Source of the DNA: Allostella vacuolata
GTDB lineage: Bacteria; Pseudomonadota; Alphaproteobacteria; ATCC43930; Allostellaceae
Direction: 5' to 3'
DNA: 64,000 bases
Assembly: GCA_006739055.1 (NCBI GenBank)
Contig: AP019702.1
Coordinates: 1,178,501-1,242,500 of the forward strand
In this document: positions 27,637 to 35,653 of the stretch, one piece after another
Layout of the letters: each line of letters begins with the position of its first letter
Position numbering within the stretch: the first letter of the stretch is position 1
Made by a program: the position numbers and the translations under genes
Notes under the pieces: generated by a model
Seen by the model: the letters and a program-made list of their open reading frames with translations, nothing else
Database searches by the model: none
What the model was told of the DNA's origin: nothing

Positions 27637-28404
27637 TCAGCCGGCGCCGGCCAGCACCGCGGGCCCGCGCGGGGCAAGCCAGCCCTGGACCAACCGCTCG
27701 GCTCGCTTGACGTCGACCGGAAAGTCGATCTCGCCCCAGTCCAGCCCCTCGATCGACCGCACCCCGACCGGGATGCCCCGGCCGGCGAGCCGGTCGATCA
27801 CCGACAGGTACCAGAGCTTCAGGCCGGGCGGCGCGCGCATCAGGCGCTCGACCTCGCCCCGGAAGTGCCGGCCGCCGTCGGCGGTGAAGCGCAGGAAGCC
27901 GATCGACTCGCCGCCGACCAGCTCGGCCGACAGGGTCTTGCCGATCGCCAGCAGGCGGTCGCCGTCGAGCTGCACCTTCATGTCGTCGGCGTCGTAGGCG
28001 GGCTTGCGGTCGATGGTGACCGTGATGGGCGCCGATACCGGCTCCAGCAGCCGCGCGGCCACGGCCGGCTCGAACAGGGTGTCGCCGTTCAGGATCAGGA
28101 ACTCGTCCTGCATCTCCGGCCGCGCGATCCAGCAGCTCGCCAGGTTGTCGGCCACCGCGTAGAAGGGGTTGTAGAGCGTGCGCACCGCCAGGCCCGGCAA
28201 GCGCAGGCCGGCGAGCAGCGCCTCGATCTGCTCGGCGCCGAAGCCGGTGACCACCACCGCCTCCTCGACCCCGGCCTCGGCCAGGCCGCGCAGCTGCCAT
28301 TCGAGCACCGGCACCTGGGCCAGCTCGATCAGGCATTTCGGGCGCGTTTCGGTAAGGGGCAGCAGGCGCCGGCCCTGGCCGGCACCGAGGATTATCGCCT
28401 TCAT
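27637..28404 (-). CDS. Sugar/phosphocholine-type nucleotidyltransferase (LicC-like)
   Basis: A 255-residue NTP transferase: MKAIILGAGQGRRLLPLTETRPKCL (nucleotide loop), then NPFYAVADNLASCW, resembling the LicC phosphocholine cytidylyltransferase motif, LILNGDTLFEP (metal Asp) and a C-terminal IDFPVDVKRAERL. It likely forms a CDP- or NDP-linked product from a small phosphorylated alcohol or sugar. It is convergent with the preceding operon and divergent from a CDP-glycerol phosphotransferase-like gene, suggesting that the two form a CDP-donor/transferase couple. Choline itself cannot be concluded, because no choline kinase or transporter is nearby. Confidence 0.78.
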   Translation of the reverse strand: MKAIILGAGQGRRLLPLTETRPKCLIELAQVPVLEWQLRGLAEAGVEEAVVVTGFGAEQIEALLAGLRLPGLAVRTLYNPFYAVADNLASCWIARPEMQDEFLILNGDTLFEPAVAARLLEPVSAPITVTIDRKPAYDADDMKVQLDGDRLLAIGKTLSAELVGGESIGFLRFTADGGRHFRGEVERLMRAPPGLKLWYLSVIDRLAGRGIPVGVRSIEGLDWGEIDFPVDVKRAERLVQGWLAPRGPAVLAGAG

Positions 28405-28559
28405 CGACTACTCACCATCACCGCCCCGTGGCCACCCGAAAGCCGGCGCAGGCTGCCTGCCGGCCGGATCCACCGGGCACTCCTCCCGGCGGGCGAAAGC
28501 TCCTATCATGGGAAGCGTTCACCGAACCGCCACATAGCACAATCCGGACCCCAATTCCC

Positions 28560-29723
28560 GTGCCGACCGAGCCCGCCCTGCGGATCGCCTTCCTCTTCAA
28601 CGCCCAGTTCCACCAGATCCTGCACAGCCTGCCCATCGCATGCGCGATGGCTGCCGGCCACGCGGCGGCCGAAGTCTCGATCCTGGCGCCGACCGCGGCG
28701 CATTTCGCCTTCGTCGCCCGCTACCTGCCGCCCGCGGCCGCCGGCCGCCTGCGCTTCGTCGACCTCGGCTCGCCGGCCTGGCTGCGGCTCTACCGCGCCC
28801 TGTCGGGCGACCTCGCCGCCGGCAAGAAGGCGATTCTGGCCCACAACCGCGCCCTGCTGGCCGGGTTCGACGCGCTGGTCGTGCCGGAGCGCACCAGCGC
28901 CTACGTCAAGGAACTCGGCCTGCCGGGCCTGAAGCTGGTCCATACCGGGCACGGTGCCGGCGACCGCGAGCGCAGTTTCAACCCGGAAATCCGCAAGTAT
29001 GACTTCGTCCTGCTGTCGGGCCGCAAGTACGAGGAGCGGCTGCTGGCGCAGGGGCTGATCCGGCCGGGCCACTATGCCGTGGCCGGCTACAGCAAGTTCG
29101 ACCTGCTGCTCGACCGGCCGCCGCCCGACGGCCGCCGGCTGTTCGCCAACGATCGGCCGACCGTCCTTTATGCGCCGCACTTCGACCCGCGGGTCTCCTC
29201 CTGGCCGAAGCTGGGCCCGGCCCTGCTGGAGCAGGCCCTGGCGCGCCCGAACTACAACCTGATCTTCGCCCCCCACGTGCGCCTGTTCGACCCGGTGCGG
29301 TGGTGGAAGCGGCTGCCGTTCCGCCGCTTCGCCGCCGCGCCCAACATCCTGGTCGACCTGGGCAGCGACTGCTCGGTCGACATGACCTATACCAATGCCG
29401 CCGACGTCTATGCAGGCGACGTCAGCAGCCAGGTCTACGAGTTCATCGCCCGGCCGCGCCCTTGCGTGTTCCTGAACGCGCACCGCGCCGACTGGGAAAA
29501 GGATCCGTTCTATCTGTGCTGGCGGGGCGGCCCGGTGATCGAGGACGTCGCGGCCTTTCCCGCCGCCCTGCAGACCGCGCTCGATCGGTTCGAACGCTAC
29601 CGGCCGGAACAGGAGGCACTGTTCGCCCACACCTTCGACCTCGACCGCCGGCCGTCCGCCGAGCGGGCGGCGGACGCGATCGTCGCATTTCTGGAGAGGG
29701 GCCGGTCTACGCCCGGGCGATGA
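28560..29723 (+). CDS. CDP-glycerol glycerophosphotransferase-like protein
   Basis: A 387-residue protein with a GT-B-like layout. The N-terminal half starts ALRIAFLFNAQFHQILHSLPIA. The C-terminal half holds PTVLYAPHFDPRVSSWP, NYNLIFAPHVRLFD, ADVYAGDVSSQVYEFIARPRPCVFLN, matching the glyphos_transf (TagF/TagB) family that moves glycerol phosphate from CDP-glycerol. It has no membrane helix; such enzymes are membrane-associated. In a Gram-negative sphingolipid region it could add phosphoglycerol or a similar group to a lipid or glycan. The start is uncertain: GTG 28560 gives the conserved N-terminus but has a weak RBS, and an upstream GTG at 28428 adds 44 poorly conserved residues. The 3' end overlaps the convergent receiver gene. 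Confidence 0.75.
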   Translation: MPTEPALRIAFLFNAQFHQILHSLPIACAMAAGHAAAEVSILAPTAAHFAFVARYLPPAAAGRLRFVDLGSPAWLRLYRALSGDLAAGKKAILAHNRALLAGFDALVVPERTSAYVKELGLPGLKLVHTGHGAGDRERSFNPEIRKYDFVLLSGRKYEERLLAQGLIRPGHYAVAGYSKFDLLLDRPPPDGRRLFANDRPTVLYAPHFDPRVSSWPKLGPALLEQALARPNYNLIFAPHVRLFDPVRWWKRLPFRRFAAAPNILVDLGSDCSVDMTYTNAADVYAGDVSSQVYEFIARPRPCVFLNAHRADWEKDPFYLCWRGGPVIEDVAAFPAALQTALDRFERYRPEQEALFAHTFDLDRRPSAERAADAIVAFLERGRSTPGR

Positions 29724-30012
29724 TCCGGTCGAGCGACCGAGTGGCCAGGCGCACCATCTCGTCCAGCGCGTGGGTCTGGAGAACGGGCACCCGCGGCCTG
29801 TACCGCTGGACGAGGGCGGCCAGCGTGTCCGCGTCGACCTCGCCGCGGATCGAGAAATTCACGAAGATGAAGACGATGCGGTGGTTCTCGTGCAGCAGCG
29901 CCAGCGCCTCCTGCCCGGTGGCGGCGCCGAGGGCTTCGAAGCCCGAATGCCGCAGATGGTCGACAGCGACCCGCCGGACGCCGGGATCATCGTCGACGAC
30001 CATCACCACCAT
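29707..30012 (-). CDS. Single-domain receiver protein with a missing phospho-acceptor Asp (degenerate)
   Basis: A 101-residue CheY-like receiver. The acidic pocket is intact at the start (MVVMVVDDDPGVRRVAVDHL), and the family spacing GFEALGAATGQEALALL is present. At the position of the phosphorylated Asp the sequence reads IFVNFSIRG, with Asn instead of Asp, and the conserved C-terminal Lys is not visible. It therefore probably cannot be phosphorylated in the usual way and may act as a constitutive or scaffold receiver. No kinase is adjacent. A weak sigma70-like promoter (TTGACT-N17-AAATGT on the minus strand, 30111-30083) lies upstream. A second in-frame ATG at 30003 is possible. Confidence 0.72.
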   Translation of the reverse strand: MVVMVVDDDPGVRRVAVDHLRHSGFEALGAATGQEALALLHENHRIVFIFVNFSIRGEVDADTLAALVQRYRPRVPVLQTHALDEMVRLATRSLDRIIARA

Positions 30013-30229
30013 CGCCCGCTCCCCCGCCGCCCGCAGCCGCCCCGGCCTTCGCGAACGCCATCACTTCGTGTCGGTTGTTTTCACATTTCGTGACCGCGAG
30101 GTTACAGTCAAGTGACGCGCTGATCGAGGGGGGGCGTGATCGCGCCATAGCGGGGGGGCCAATGCGTACGCACGGGTGCTGCCGGGCCGCCGGCTGTCCC
30201 GCGCTGCGGGGAATCTCGGCCGGCGGCGG

Positions 30230-30928
30230 CTATTCGGCGGCGGACGATCGTGCGGCGATGGCGGCGGGCACCGCGTCCTGGGTCGCCGCATGGCTGGCCG
30301 GAACCTTCCGCACGGACTTCTTCCGCCCGCCCTTGGCCCCGGCGAGATCCTTCCCGGCCTCGGCCGGCGCGGGCAACTGCTGGCCCAGTCGATGGAACAG
30401 GTCCATCAGCGCGCCGCGCAGCTCGGTGTCGGCGATCCGCTCATAGGCCCGGGACAGCTCGATCGCCTCCCGCCGGAGGGCGACGCCGCCATTCTCGGGC
30501 TCCCGCCCGTCGTCCAGCCCGATGAAGAAGGCGGGGACGGGGACCCCGAGCACGGCGGCGATCCGGGTCAGGGTGCTGGCGGATATCCGGTTGGCGCCGC
30601 GCTCGTACTTCTGCACCTGCTGGAAGGTGAGCCCGATCGATTCGGCGAGCTGGGTCTGGCTGAGCCCGGCGACGGTGCGGTGCAGCCGGACCTGCCGGCC
30701 GACATGGACGTCCACCGGCGACGGCCCGTCGATGCTGGCGATGCGCCGGCGGGTGGTGCGCGGGGCGGCGGGGCGCTTGGCCGCGGGCCGATCCGCCGGG
30801 GCCGGGGCCAGCAGGCGTCGAACCGCGACCAGACCGATCTGCAGCTTGGTGGCGATCGCCACATCGTTCATGCCACCCGAGTGCAAGGCCTGGACACGAT
30901 CGGCCTGGGACGCGCGGAAACGGGGCAT
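30230..30928 (-). CDS. XRE-family transcriptional regulator with an extra N-terminal HTH-like segment
   Basis: A 232-residue regulator. Residues 1-40 (MPRFRASQADRVQALHSGG...) look like a short resolvase/Hin-type helix-turn-helix. A basic linker leads to a clear Cro/C1 HTH (VGRQVRLHRTVAGLSQTQLAESIGLTFQQVQKYERG, about 75-115), followed by LTRIAAVLGVPVPAFF, as in alphaproteobacterial XRE regulators. The C-terminus is low complexity and Lys/Ala-rich. A strong AGGAGGG RBS sits upstream of this ATG, which decides the start. It is divergent from ku-1. The AT-rich spacer between them holds two inverted repeats that could be its operators. No target is known. Confidence 0.8.
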   Translation of the reverse strand: MPRFRASQADRVQALHSGGMNDVAIATKLQIGLVAVRRLLAPAPADRPAAKRPAAPRTTRRRIASIDGPSPVDVHVGRQVRLHRTVAGLSQTQLAESIGLTFQQVQKYERGANRISASTLTRIAAVLGVPVPAFFIGLDDGREPENGGVALRREAIELSRAYERIADTELRGALMDLFHRLGQQLPAPAEAGKDLAGAKGGRKKSVRKVPASHAATQDAVPAAIAARSSAAE

Positions 30929-31021
30929 CGGCTTCCCTCCTGAAACAGCTGAACTCCGCCCGACCGACGTGGCCCGGCGGATTCTCGAGCGGACCATGCG
31001 CGAGATTCTTGACGGTACGAA

Positions 31022-31095
31022 GGCAAGCGAACACTTGCCGGTGACTATATCTTACAAGGTGCAACTACCTAAAATAGAACGTTACTATATCGTTC
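31022..31095. promoter_or_regulatory. Two inverted repeats between the XRE regulator and ku-1
   Basis: IR1: GGCAAG (31022-31027), 6-base spacer, CTTGCC (31034-31039). IR2: GAACG (31077-31081), 9-base AT-rich spacer, CGTTC (31091-31095). They lie in the only AT-rich stretch of this region, between divergent genes, and could be XRE operators. IR2 resembles half-sites of alphaproteobacterial SOS boxes but has inverted rather than direct orientation. Confidence 0.4.
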
Positions 31096-31112
31096 CATGA
31101 CTTCGGGTTATG

Positions 31113-31137
31113 GGAACCGGCGGGCCTCGGCGCCGTT
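31113..31137 (+). promoter_or_regulatory. EcfG-type promoter of ku-1
   Basis: GGAAC (31113-31117), 16-base spacer, CGTT (31134-31137), reading toward the ku-1 ATG at 31190. This matches the EcfG consensus GGAAC-N16/17-CGTT. Confidence 0.65.
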
Positions 31138-31189
31138 GCCTGAACGGGGTGGGGACGCTTGTGTCCTCACCCGGACCGGGAGCCTGGCG

Positions 31190-31996
31190 ATGCCACCCTC
31201 GCGTGCGTTCTGGAAGGGCTACCTGAAGCTGTCGCTGGTCACCTGCCCGGTGGCCATGACCCCGGCGATAACGGACGGCGAGAAGATCCGGTTCCGCACC
31301 CTGAACCGGTCGACCGGCAACCCGATCATCAGCCGCTATGTCGACGGCGAGACCGGGGAGCCGGTCGAGGATGACGACGCGGTGATGGGCTACGAGACCG
31401 CGCAGGACGAGTTCGTCCTGCTCGAGGAGGACGAACTCGAGGCGGTGCAGCTGGAAAGCACCCGGACCATCGACATCCGGCAGTTCGTGCCGCGCGAGTC
31501 GGTCGGCAGCATCTGGCGCGACCGCCCGCACTATCTGGTCCCGGACGACAAGGTCGGCGAGGAAGCGTTCGCGGTCATCCGCCAGGGCATGGTCGAGACC
31601 CGCACCGCCGGCCTGTCGCAGGTCGTCCTCTACCGGCGCGAGCGCCGCGTCCTGCTGGAGCCGCGCGACCGGGGGATCGTGCTGTGGACCCTGCGCGATG
31701 CGGGCCAGGTGCGGGATGCGGATGAGTATTTCGGCAAGCTCAAGGAAGAGGCTGCCCCCAAGGACATGCTGAAGGTCGCCCGCTCGGTGATCGCGGAGCG
31801 CACCCGCGCCTGGGACGCCTCGATGCTGGGCGACCGGGTGCAGGATCGCCTGCACGAGATCATCGCCGCCAAGCAGAAGGGGGCCAAGCCGGCGAAGCGC
31901 AAGGCCCCGGCCGAGGGCCGCTCGGCCGGCAACGTCATCGACATCATGGACGCGCTGCGCCGCAGCCTGGCCGGGGAGCGCAAGCCCAAGCGGTAG
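31190..31996 (+). CDS. ku: Ku DNA end-binding protein (ku-1)
   Basis: A 268-residue bacterial Ku that forms a homodimeric ring on broken DNA ends and recruits LigD for non-homologous end joining. The family pattern is clear: RAFWKGYLKLSLVTCPVAMTPA, IRFRTLNRSTGNPI, VDGETGEPVEDDDAVMGYE, IDIRQFVPRESV, YYLVPD-like HYLVPDDKVGEEAFAVIRQGM. The C-terminus is a Lys/Arg-rich tail. The ATG at 31190 (cgggagc RBS) puts the conserved FWKGYLK at residues 7-13; an in-frame extension upstream crosses the promoter. It is convergent with ligD, with eight bases between the stops. It is a paralogue of the Ku at 34540. Confidence 0.92.
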   Translation: MPPSRAFWKGYLKLSLVTCPVAMTPAITDGEKIRFRTLNRSTGNPIISRYVDGETGEPVEDDDAVMGYETAQDEFVLLEEDELEAVQLESTRTIDIRQFVPRESVGSIWRDRPHYLVPDDKVGEEAFAVIRQGMVETRTAGLSQVVLYRRERRVLLEPRDRGIVLWTLRDAGQVRDADEYFGKLKEEAAPKDMLKVARSVIAERTRAWDASMLGDRVQDRLHEIIAAKQKGAKPAKRKAPAEGRSAGNVIDIMDALRRSLAGERKPKR

Positions 31997-32004
31997 GGGG
32001 CGGG

Positions 32005-34536
32005 CTACTTCCGGCGCCGGCGGGCCTGGCGCGGCAGCTCGACCGCGCTGCGGCGCAGGGCGGCCCACGGGTCGGCCTTCAGGTTCGCCAGGCGCGCCGG
32101 GGCGTTGGCCACGGTGAACCAGTCCGGCCCGATCGAGGGGTCGAGCTCGTCCCAGTCGACCGGCATCGAGACGGCCGCGCCGGGGCGCGCGCGCGGGCCG
32201 TAGGCGACGACCGCGGTGGCACCCCGGGCGTTGCGCAGATAGTCGATGAAGATGCGCCCGCGCCGCTCGGCCTTGATCGCCTTGGCGACGTAGAGGCGGG
32301 GCTCGTCCGCGGCCATCGCCTCGGCCACGCCCCGGCAGAAGGCCTTGGCATCGTCCCAGCCGGCCGCGCCCTCGAGCGGGACCACGACATGCAGGCCCTT
32401 GCCGCCGGAGGTCTTGACGAAGGCCGGCATGTCCTGGTCGGCCAGCCGCCGGCGGACCTCGCGGGCGGCGGCGATCACCGCCTCCCAGCCGACCCCGTCG
32501 CCGGGATCGAGGTCGAAGGTCAGGGTGTCGGGCCGGTCGATGGCCTGCAGCGTCGCCCCCCAGGGATGGATCTCCAGCACCCCCGACTGGACCAGCGCGA
32601 TCGCCCCGTCGAGCCCGTCGATCGACAGCAGCTCGTCGTCGCCGTCCCGCGTCACCCGCACGGCCGACGGCATGCCGCGCCAGGCGTGCTTCTGGAAGAA
32701 GCACTGGCCCCCGACCCCGTCCGGGCAGCGCACCAGCGCGAGCGGGCGGCCGACGACATGGGGTGCCATCCACTTCCAGACGTCGGCATAGTATTCGGCC
32801 AGCCCCTCCTTGGTCAGGCCGACATCCGGCCAGTAGACCCGGTCGGGATGGGTCAGCCGGATGCCGCTCGCCGGACCGCGCCGGGTCTCGGGCGCCGCCT
32901 CGATGCCGACTTCGGCCGCCGGTTTGTCTTCGCGCAGGCCGCGGAAGGCGGCGTGGCGCAGGCGGCGGTCGGCGGTCCAGCCGCGATACTCGACCTCGGC
33001 CACCTGCTCGGGCCGCACGAAGCGCACGCCGCGCGACTGCTCGGCGTCGAGGCGCCCGGCGAAGGGCGATTCCCTGGTCCGGGTTCGATCGAGCCGGCGC
33101 CACAGGTCCCCGGCGATCGCCTGGCTGAAGCCGGTGCCGACCCGGCCGGCATGGCGCAGCTGGCCATCCTCGTAGTAGCCCAGCACGAGCGAGCCGATCG
33201 CGCGTGCGGAGACGGCCGAGGGCACGAAGCCGCCGATCACGAACTCCTGCCGCTCGCTGCACTTGGCCTTGACCCAGTCCTTCTGCCGGCCGGAGCGGTA
33301 GGGGGCCGCGCGCAGCTTCGACACCACGCCCTCGAGGCTGAGCCGGCAGGCATGGCGCTGCATGATGGCGCCTTCCTCGTCGAAATGCTGGCTGAGGCGG
33401 ACCCGCGGATCGGCGCCTTCCAGCAGCGGTGCCAGCGCGGCCTTGCGGCGCTCCAGCGGCACCGGGCGCAGGTCCCGGCCGTCGAGATGCAGCAGGTCGA
33501 AGAGATAGATGACGAAGCGGTCGGTGCGATCCTCCGCCAGGTCGGCCTGCAGCAGCGAGAAGTCCGACGCGCCGGCCGGCCCCTCGACCACGATCTCGGC
33601 GTCGAGCAGGGCCTCCTCGACCGGCAGGGCGGCCAGGGCCGCCGCCAGGTCGCGGCCGAACCGGCTGGTCCAGTCCAGCCCCGTCCGGGTCAACAGCCGG
33701 GCGCGGCCGCCAGCGATGCGCACCTGGATGCGGTAGCCGTCGAACTTGATCTCGTGCAGCCAGCGGGCGCCGGCCGGCGCCTTGCGCTGCAGGGTCGCCA
33801 GGCAGGGCTCGACGAAGTCGGGCAGGGGGGCCTCTACCGCACCCTTCGGCCCTGCACCTTTCGCCCCGGCGGACTTTGTCGTCGCGCGTTCGGCCTTGGC
33901 CGTCTTCGCACCGGCCTTCGCCCGACCGCGGCTAGCGGGCCTGGTCGCCACGCCGGCCTCGACGTCGGCGAGGCTGCGGCCGCTCTGGGCGGAATCCGGT
34001 TGCTCCTCCAGGATGTCGGGGGCGTCGGCGGGCCGCGCGGCCGCGTCGTCGCTCTTGATCAGCAGCCAGTTCTCGCGCTTCTCGCGCGGCTTGCCGCGGA
34101 TCCGCACGAGGTGCCAGCGGCCGGACAGCTTGTCGCCGTGCAGGGAGAAATCGAGATGCCCCTTGGCATAGGCGCGGGCGGCATCCCCTTCCGGCTCCCA
34201 GGTGCCGCGATCCCAGACGATGACCGTGCCGCCGCCATACTGCCCTTTCGGGATGGTGCCCTCGAAGGTGCCGTAGTCGAGCGGATGGTCCTCGACATGG
34301 ACGGCCAGGCGCTTCTCGCCGGCCACCAGGCTCGGGCCGCGGGTGACCGCCCAGCTCTTGTAGACCCCGTCCATCTCCAGCCGCAGGTCGTAGTGGAGCC
34401 GGGTGGCGTCGTGCTTCTGGATGACGAAGCGGCCGCCGGGGGCCTCCGCCGCGCCGCCGCCCTCGGGCTCCGAGGTCTGCGTGAAGTCGCGCCTGGCCCG
34501 ATAGGGCGCCAGGCCGGCGGGTGCGGCGCGCGCCAT
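32005..34536 (-). CDS. ligD: Multifunctional ATP-dependent DNA ligase D (PE-LIG-POL)
   Basis: An 843-residue NHEJ enzyme with three domains. The first is a 3'-phosphoesterase (about 20-165; FVIQKHDATRLHYDLRLE, HPLDYGTFEGTIPKGQYGGG). After an Ala/Lys-rich linker (200-232) comes an ATP-dependent ligase with the adenylated Lys in HEIKFDGYR (K264) and LEGVVSKLRAAPYRSGR. The third is a primase-polymerase domain (about 555-830; LTFDLDPGDGVGWE, TSGGKGLHVVVPLEG). It repairs double-strand breaks with Ku: end processing, fill-in and sealing. It follows ku-2 after only three bases, so ku-2 and ligD are one unit. Domain order PE-LIG-POL is common in proteobacteria. Confidence 0.95.
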   Translation of the reverse strand: MARAAPAGLAPYRARRDFTQTSEPEGGGAAEAPGGRFVIQKHDATRLHYDLRLEMDGVYKSWAVTRGPSLVAGEKRLAVHVEDHPLDYGTFEGTIPKGQYGGGTVIVWDRGTWEPEGDAARAYAKGHLDFSLHGDKLSGRWHLVRIRGKPREKRENWLLIKSDDAAARPADAPDILEEQPDSAQSGRSLADVEAGVATRPASRGRAKAGAKTAKAERATTKSAGAKGAGPKGAVEAPLPDFVEPCLATLQRKAPAGARWLHEIKFDGYRIQVRIAGGRARLLTRTGLDWTSRFGRDLAAALAALPVEEALLDAEIVVEGPAGASDFSLLQADLAEDRTDRFVIYLFDLLHLDGRDLRPVPLERRKAALAPLLEGADPRVRLSQHFDEEGAIMQRHACRLSLEGVVSKLRAAPYRSGRQKDWVKAKCSERQEFVIGGFVPSAVSARAIGSLVLGYYEDGQLRHAGRVGTGFSQAIAGDLWRRLDRTRTRESPFAGRLDAEQSRGVRFVRPEQVAEVEYRGWTADRRLRHAAFRGLREDKPAAEVGIEAAPETRRGPASGIRLTHPDRVYWPDVGLTKEGLAEYYADVWKWMAPHVVGRPLALVRCPDGVGGQCFFQKHAWRGMPSAVRVTRDGDDELLSIDGLDGAIALVQSGVLEIHPWGATLQAIDRPDTLTFDLDPGDGVGWEAVIAAAREVRRRLADQDMPAFVKTSGGKGLHVVVPLEGAAGWDDAKAFCRGVAEAMAADEPRLYVAKAIKAERRGRIFIDYLRNARGATAVVAYGPRARPGAAVSMPVDWDELDPSIGPDWFTVANAPARLANLKADPWAALRRSAVELPRQARRRRK

Positions 34537-34539
34537 GGT

Positions 34540-35433
34540 TCAGCCTGCCCGCCGGCGCGGCGCCGCCTTGGCTGCCGGTGCCTTGGCGGCAGTCTTCCGG
34601 GCGGTGGCCTTGCGGGCCGCGGGCTTCTTGGCTGCCGGTTTCTTGCCAGTGGCTTTCCGGGCGGCACCGGCGCTTTCGCGCAGGGCGTCGAGCAGGCTGA
34701 CGACGTTGGGCGCCTTCCGCTCGACCGGCTTCGGCATCGGCTTGCCGTCCTTCTTGGCGCGGATCAGCTCCGCCAGGGCCGTCTCGTAGTGATCCTCGAA
34801 GGCGGCCGGGTCGAAGCGGCCGCGCTTGGTCGCGATGATGTGCCGGACGAGGTCGACCATCTCCACGTCGAGGTTCCGCTCCGGCACCTCGGCGAAGATC
34901 GCCTCTGCCGCGCGCACCTCGTAGTCGAAATGCAGGGTGGAGGCGACGAAGCCGGATTCGCGCGGGCACAGCAGGATGCTGCGGTCGCGGCGGAACAGCA
35001 CCGTCCGGCCGATGCCGACGACCTTCCGGGACTCCATGGCCGCGCGGATCACGGCGAAGGCCTCGCGGCTGATGCGGTCGGTCGGCGCCAGGTAGTAGGG
35101 GCGGTCGACGAACACCGGGTCGAACTCCGCCTCGGGCACGAATGCCTCGACCTCGATGGTGCGGGTGCTGGCCGGGATGACGGCATCGATCTCGGCCTGT
35201 TCCAGGACCACGAAGCGGCCGTCGCCCACCTCGTAGCCCTTGGCCTGCTCGTCGCGCTCGACGACCTCGCCCGTCTCCTCGTCGACGAACTGGCGGCGCA
35301 CCCGGTGGCCGGTCTCCCGGTTGAGGGTGTGGAGGTGGATGCGCTCGCCCTCGGTCGCCGCCGTGTAGAGCGCGACCGGGCAGTGGAGCGCGCCCAGCTT
35401 CAGGTACCCCCGCCAGTTGGCGCGCGGCGCCAA
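34540..35433 (-). CDS. ku: Ku DNA end-binding protein with basic C-terminal tail (ku-2)
   Basis: A 297-residue Ku homologue: ANWRGYLKLGALHCPVALYTA, RIHLHTLNRETGHRV, VDEETGEVVERDEQAKGYE, IEVEAFVPEAEFDPVFVDRPYYLAP. The last 45 residues are a Lys/Ala-rich extension (repeats of KKPAARKATARK) of the kind that lets some bacterial Ku proteins contact DNA and LigD. No ATG is available; the TTG at 35433 is preceded by a perfect AGGAGG six bases upstream, which itself overlaps the stop of the DUF3606 gene. It is the middle gene of DUF3606-ku-ligD, downstream of an EcfG-type promoter. Confidence 0.92.
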   Translation of the reverse strand: MAPRANWRGYLKLGALHCPVALYTAATEGERIHLHTLNRETGHRVRRQFVDEETGEVVERDEQAKGYEVGDGRFVVLEQAEIDAVIPASTRTIEVEAFVPEAEFDPVFVDRPYYLAPTDRISREAFAVIRAAMESRKVVGIGRTVLFRRDRSILLCPRESGFVASTLHFDYEVRAAEAIFAEVPERNLDVEMVDLVRHIIATKRGRFDPAAFEDHYETALAELIRAKKDGKPMPKPVERKAPNVVSLLDALRESAGAARKATGKKPAAKKPAARKATARKTAAKAPAAKAAPRRRAG

Positions 35434-35443
35434 GGCCGGCCTC

Positions 35444-35623
35444 CTATACCCGCCCGAGCTCGCCCGCGACCTTGTCGGCCATCGGGCCGACCTTGGCGAC
35501 GGCGGCGCGCAGGCGCTCGGCATCGACGCCGAACTTCCGCGACCAGTAGCGCAGCTCGTAGTCCTGCTCGACGTTGATGCGGGCGCGGTCCGCCGGGCCG
35601 CGTTCGTTGGGATCGTCCGCCAT
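35444..35623 (-). CDS. DUF3606 family small protein
   Basis: A 59-residue protein: MADDPNERGPADRARINVEQ, then YELRYWSRKFGV and RLRAAVAKVGPMADKV. The RINxxxxYExxYWxxKFGVxxxxLxxAVxxVG pattern is characteristic of DUF3606, small alphaproteobacterial proteins often found in stress regulons. An RBS (ggagag) precedes the ATG. Its TAG stop lies within the RBS of ku-2 (tataggagg), and an EcfG promoter is 31 bases upstream of its start codon. It is therefore the first gene of the DUF3606-ku-ligD operon. Molecular role unknown. Confidence 0.82.
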   Translation of the reverse strand: MADDPNERGPADRARINVEQDYELRYWSRKFGVDAERLRAAVAKVGPMADKVAGELGRV

Positions 35624-35653
35624 GACGGCTCTCCATCTTGAGGTCGGCAGGTC

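Noticed and set aside
31077-31095. LexA (SOS) box upstream of ku-1
   Set aside because: The alphaproteobacterial LexA site is a direct repeat GTTC-N7-GTTC. Here the arms are inverted (GAACG...CGTTC) with a different spacer.
32389-35577. Very long open frame (over 1000 codons) on the plus strand opposite ligD and ku-2
   Set aside because: It is fully antisense to clear ligD and ku-2 genes, has His/Gly/Arg-rich low-complexity translation and no recognisable domain. It is a GC-bias shadow.
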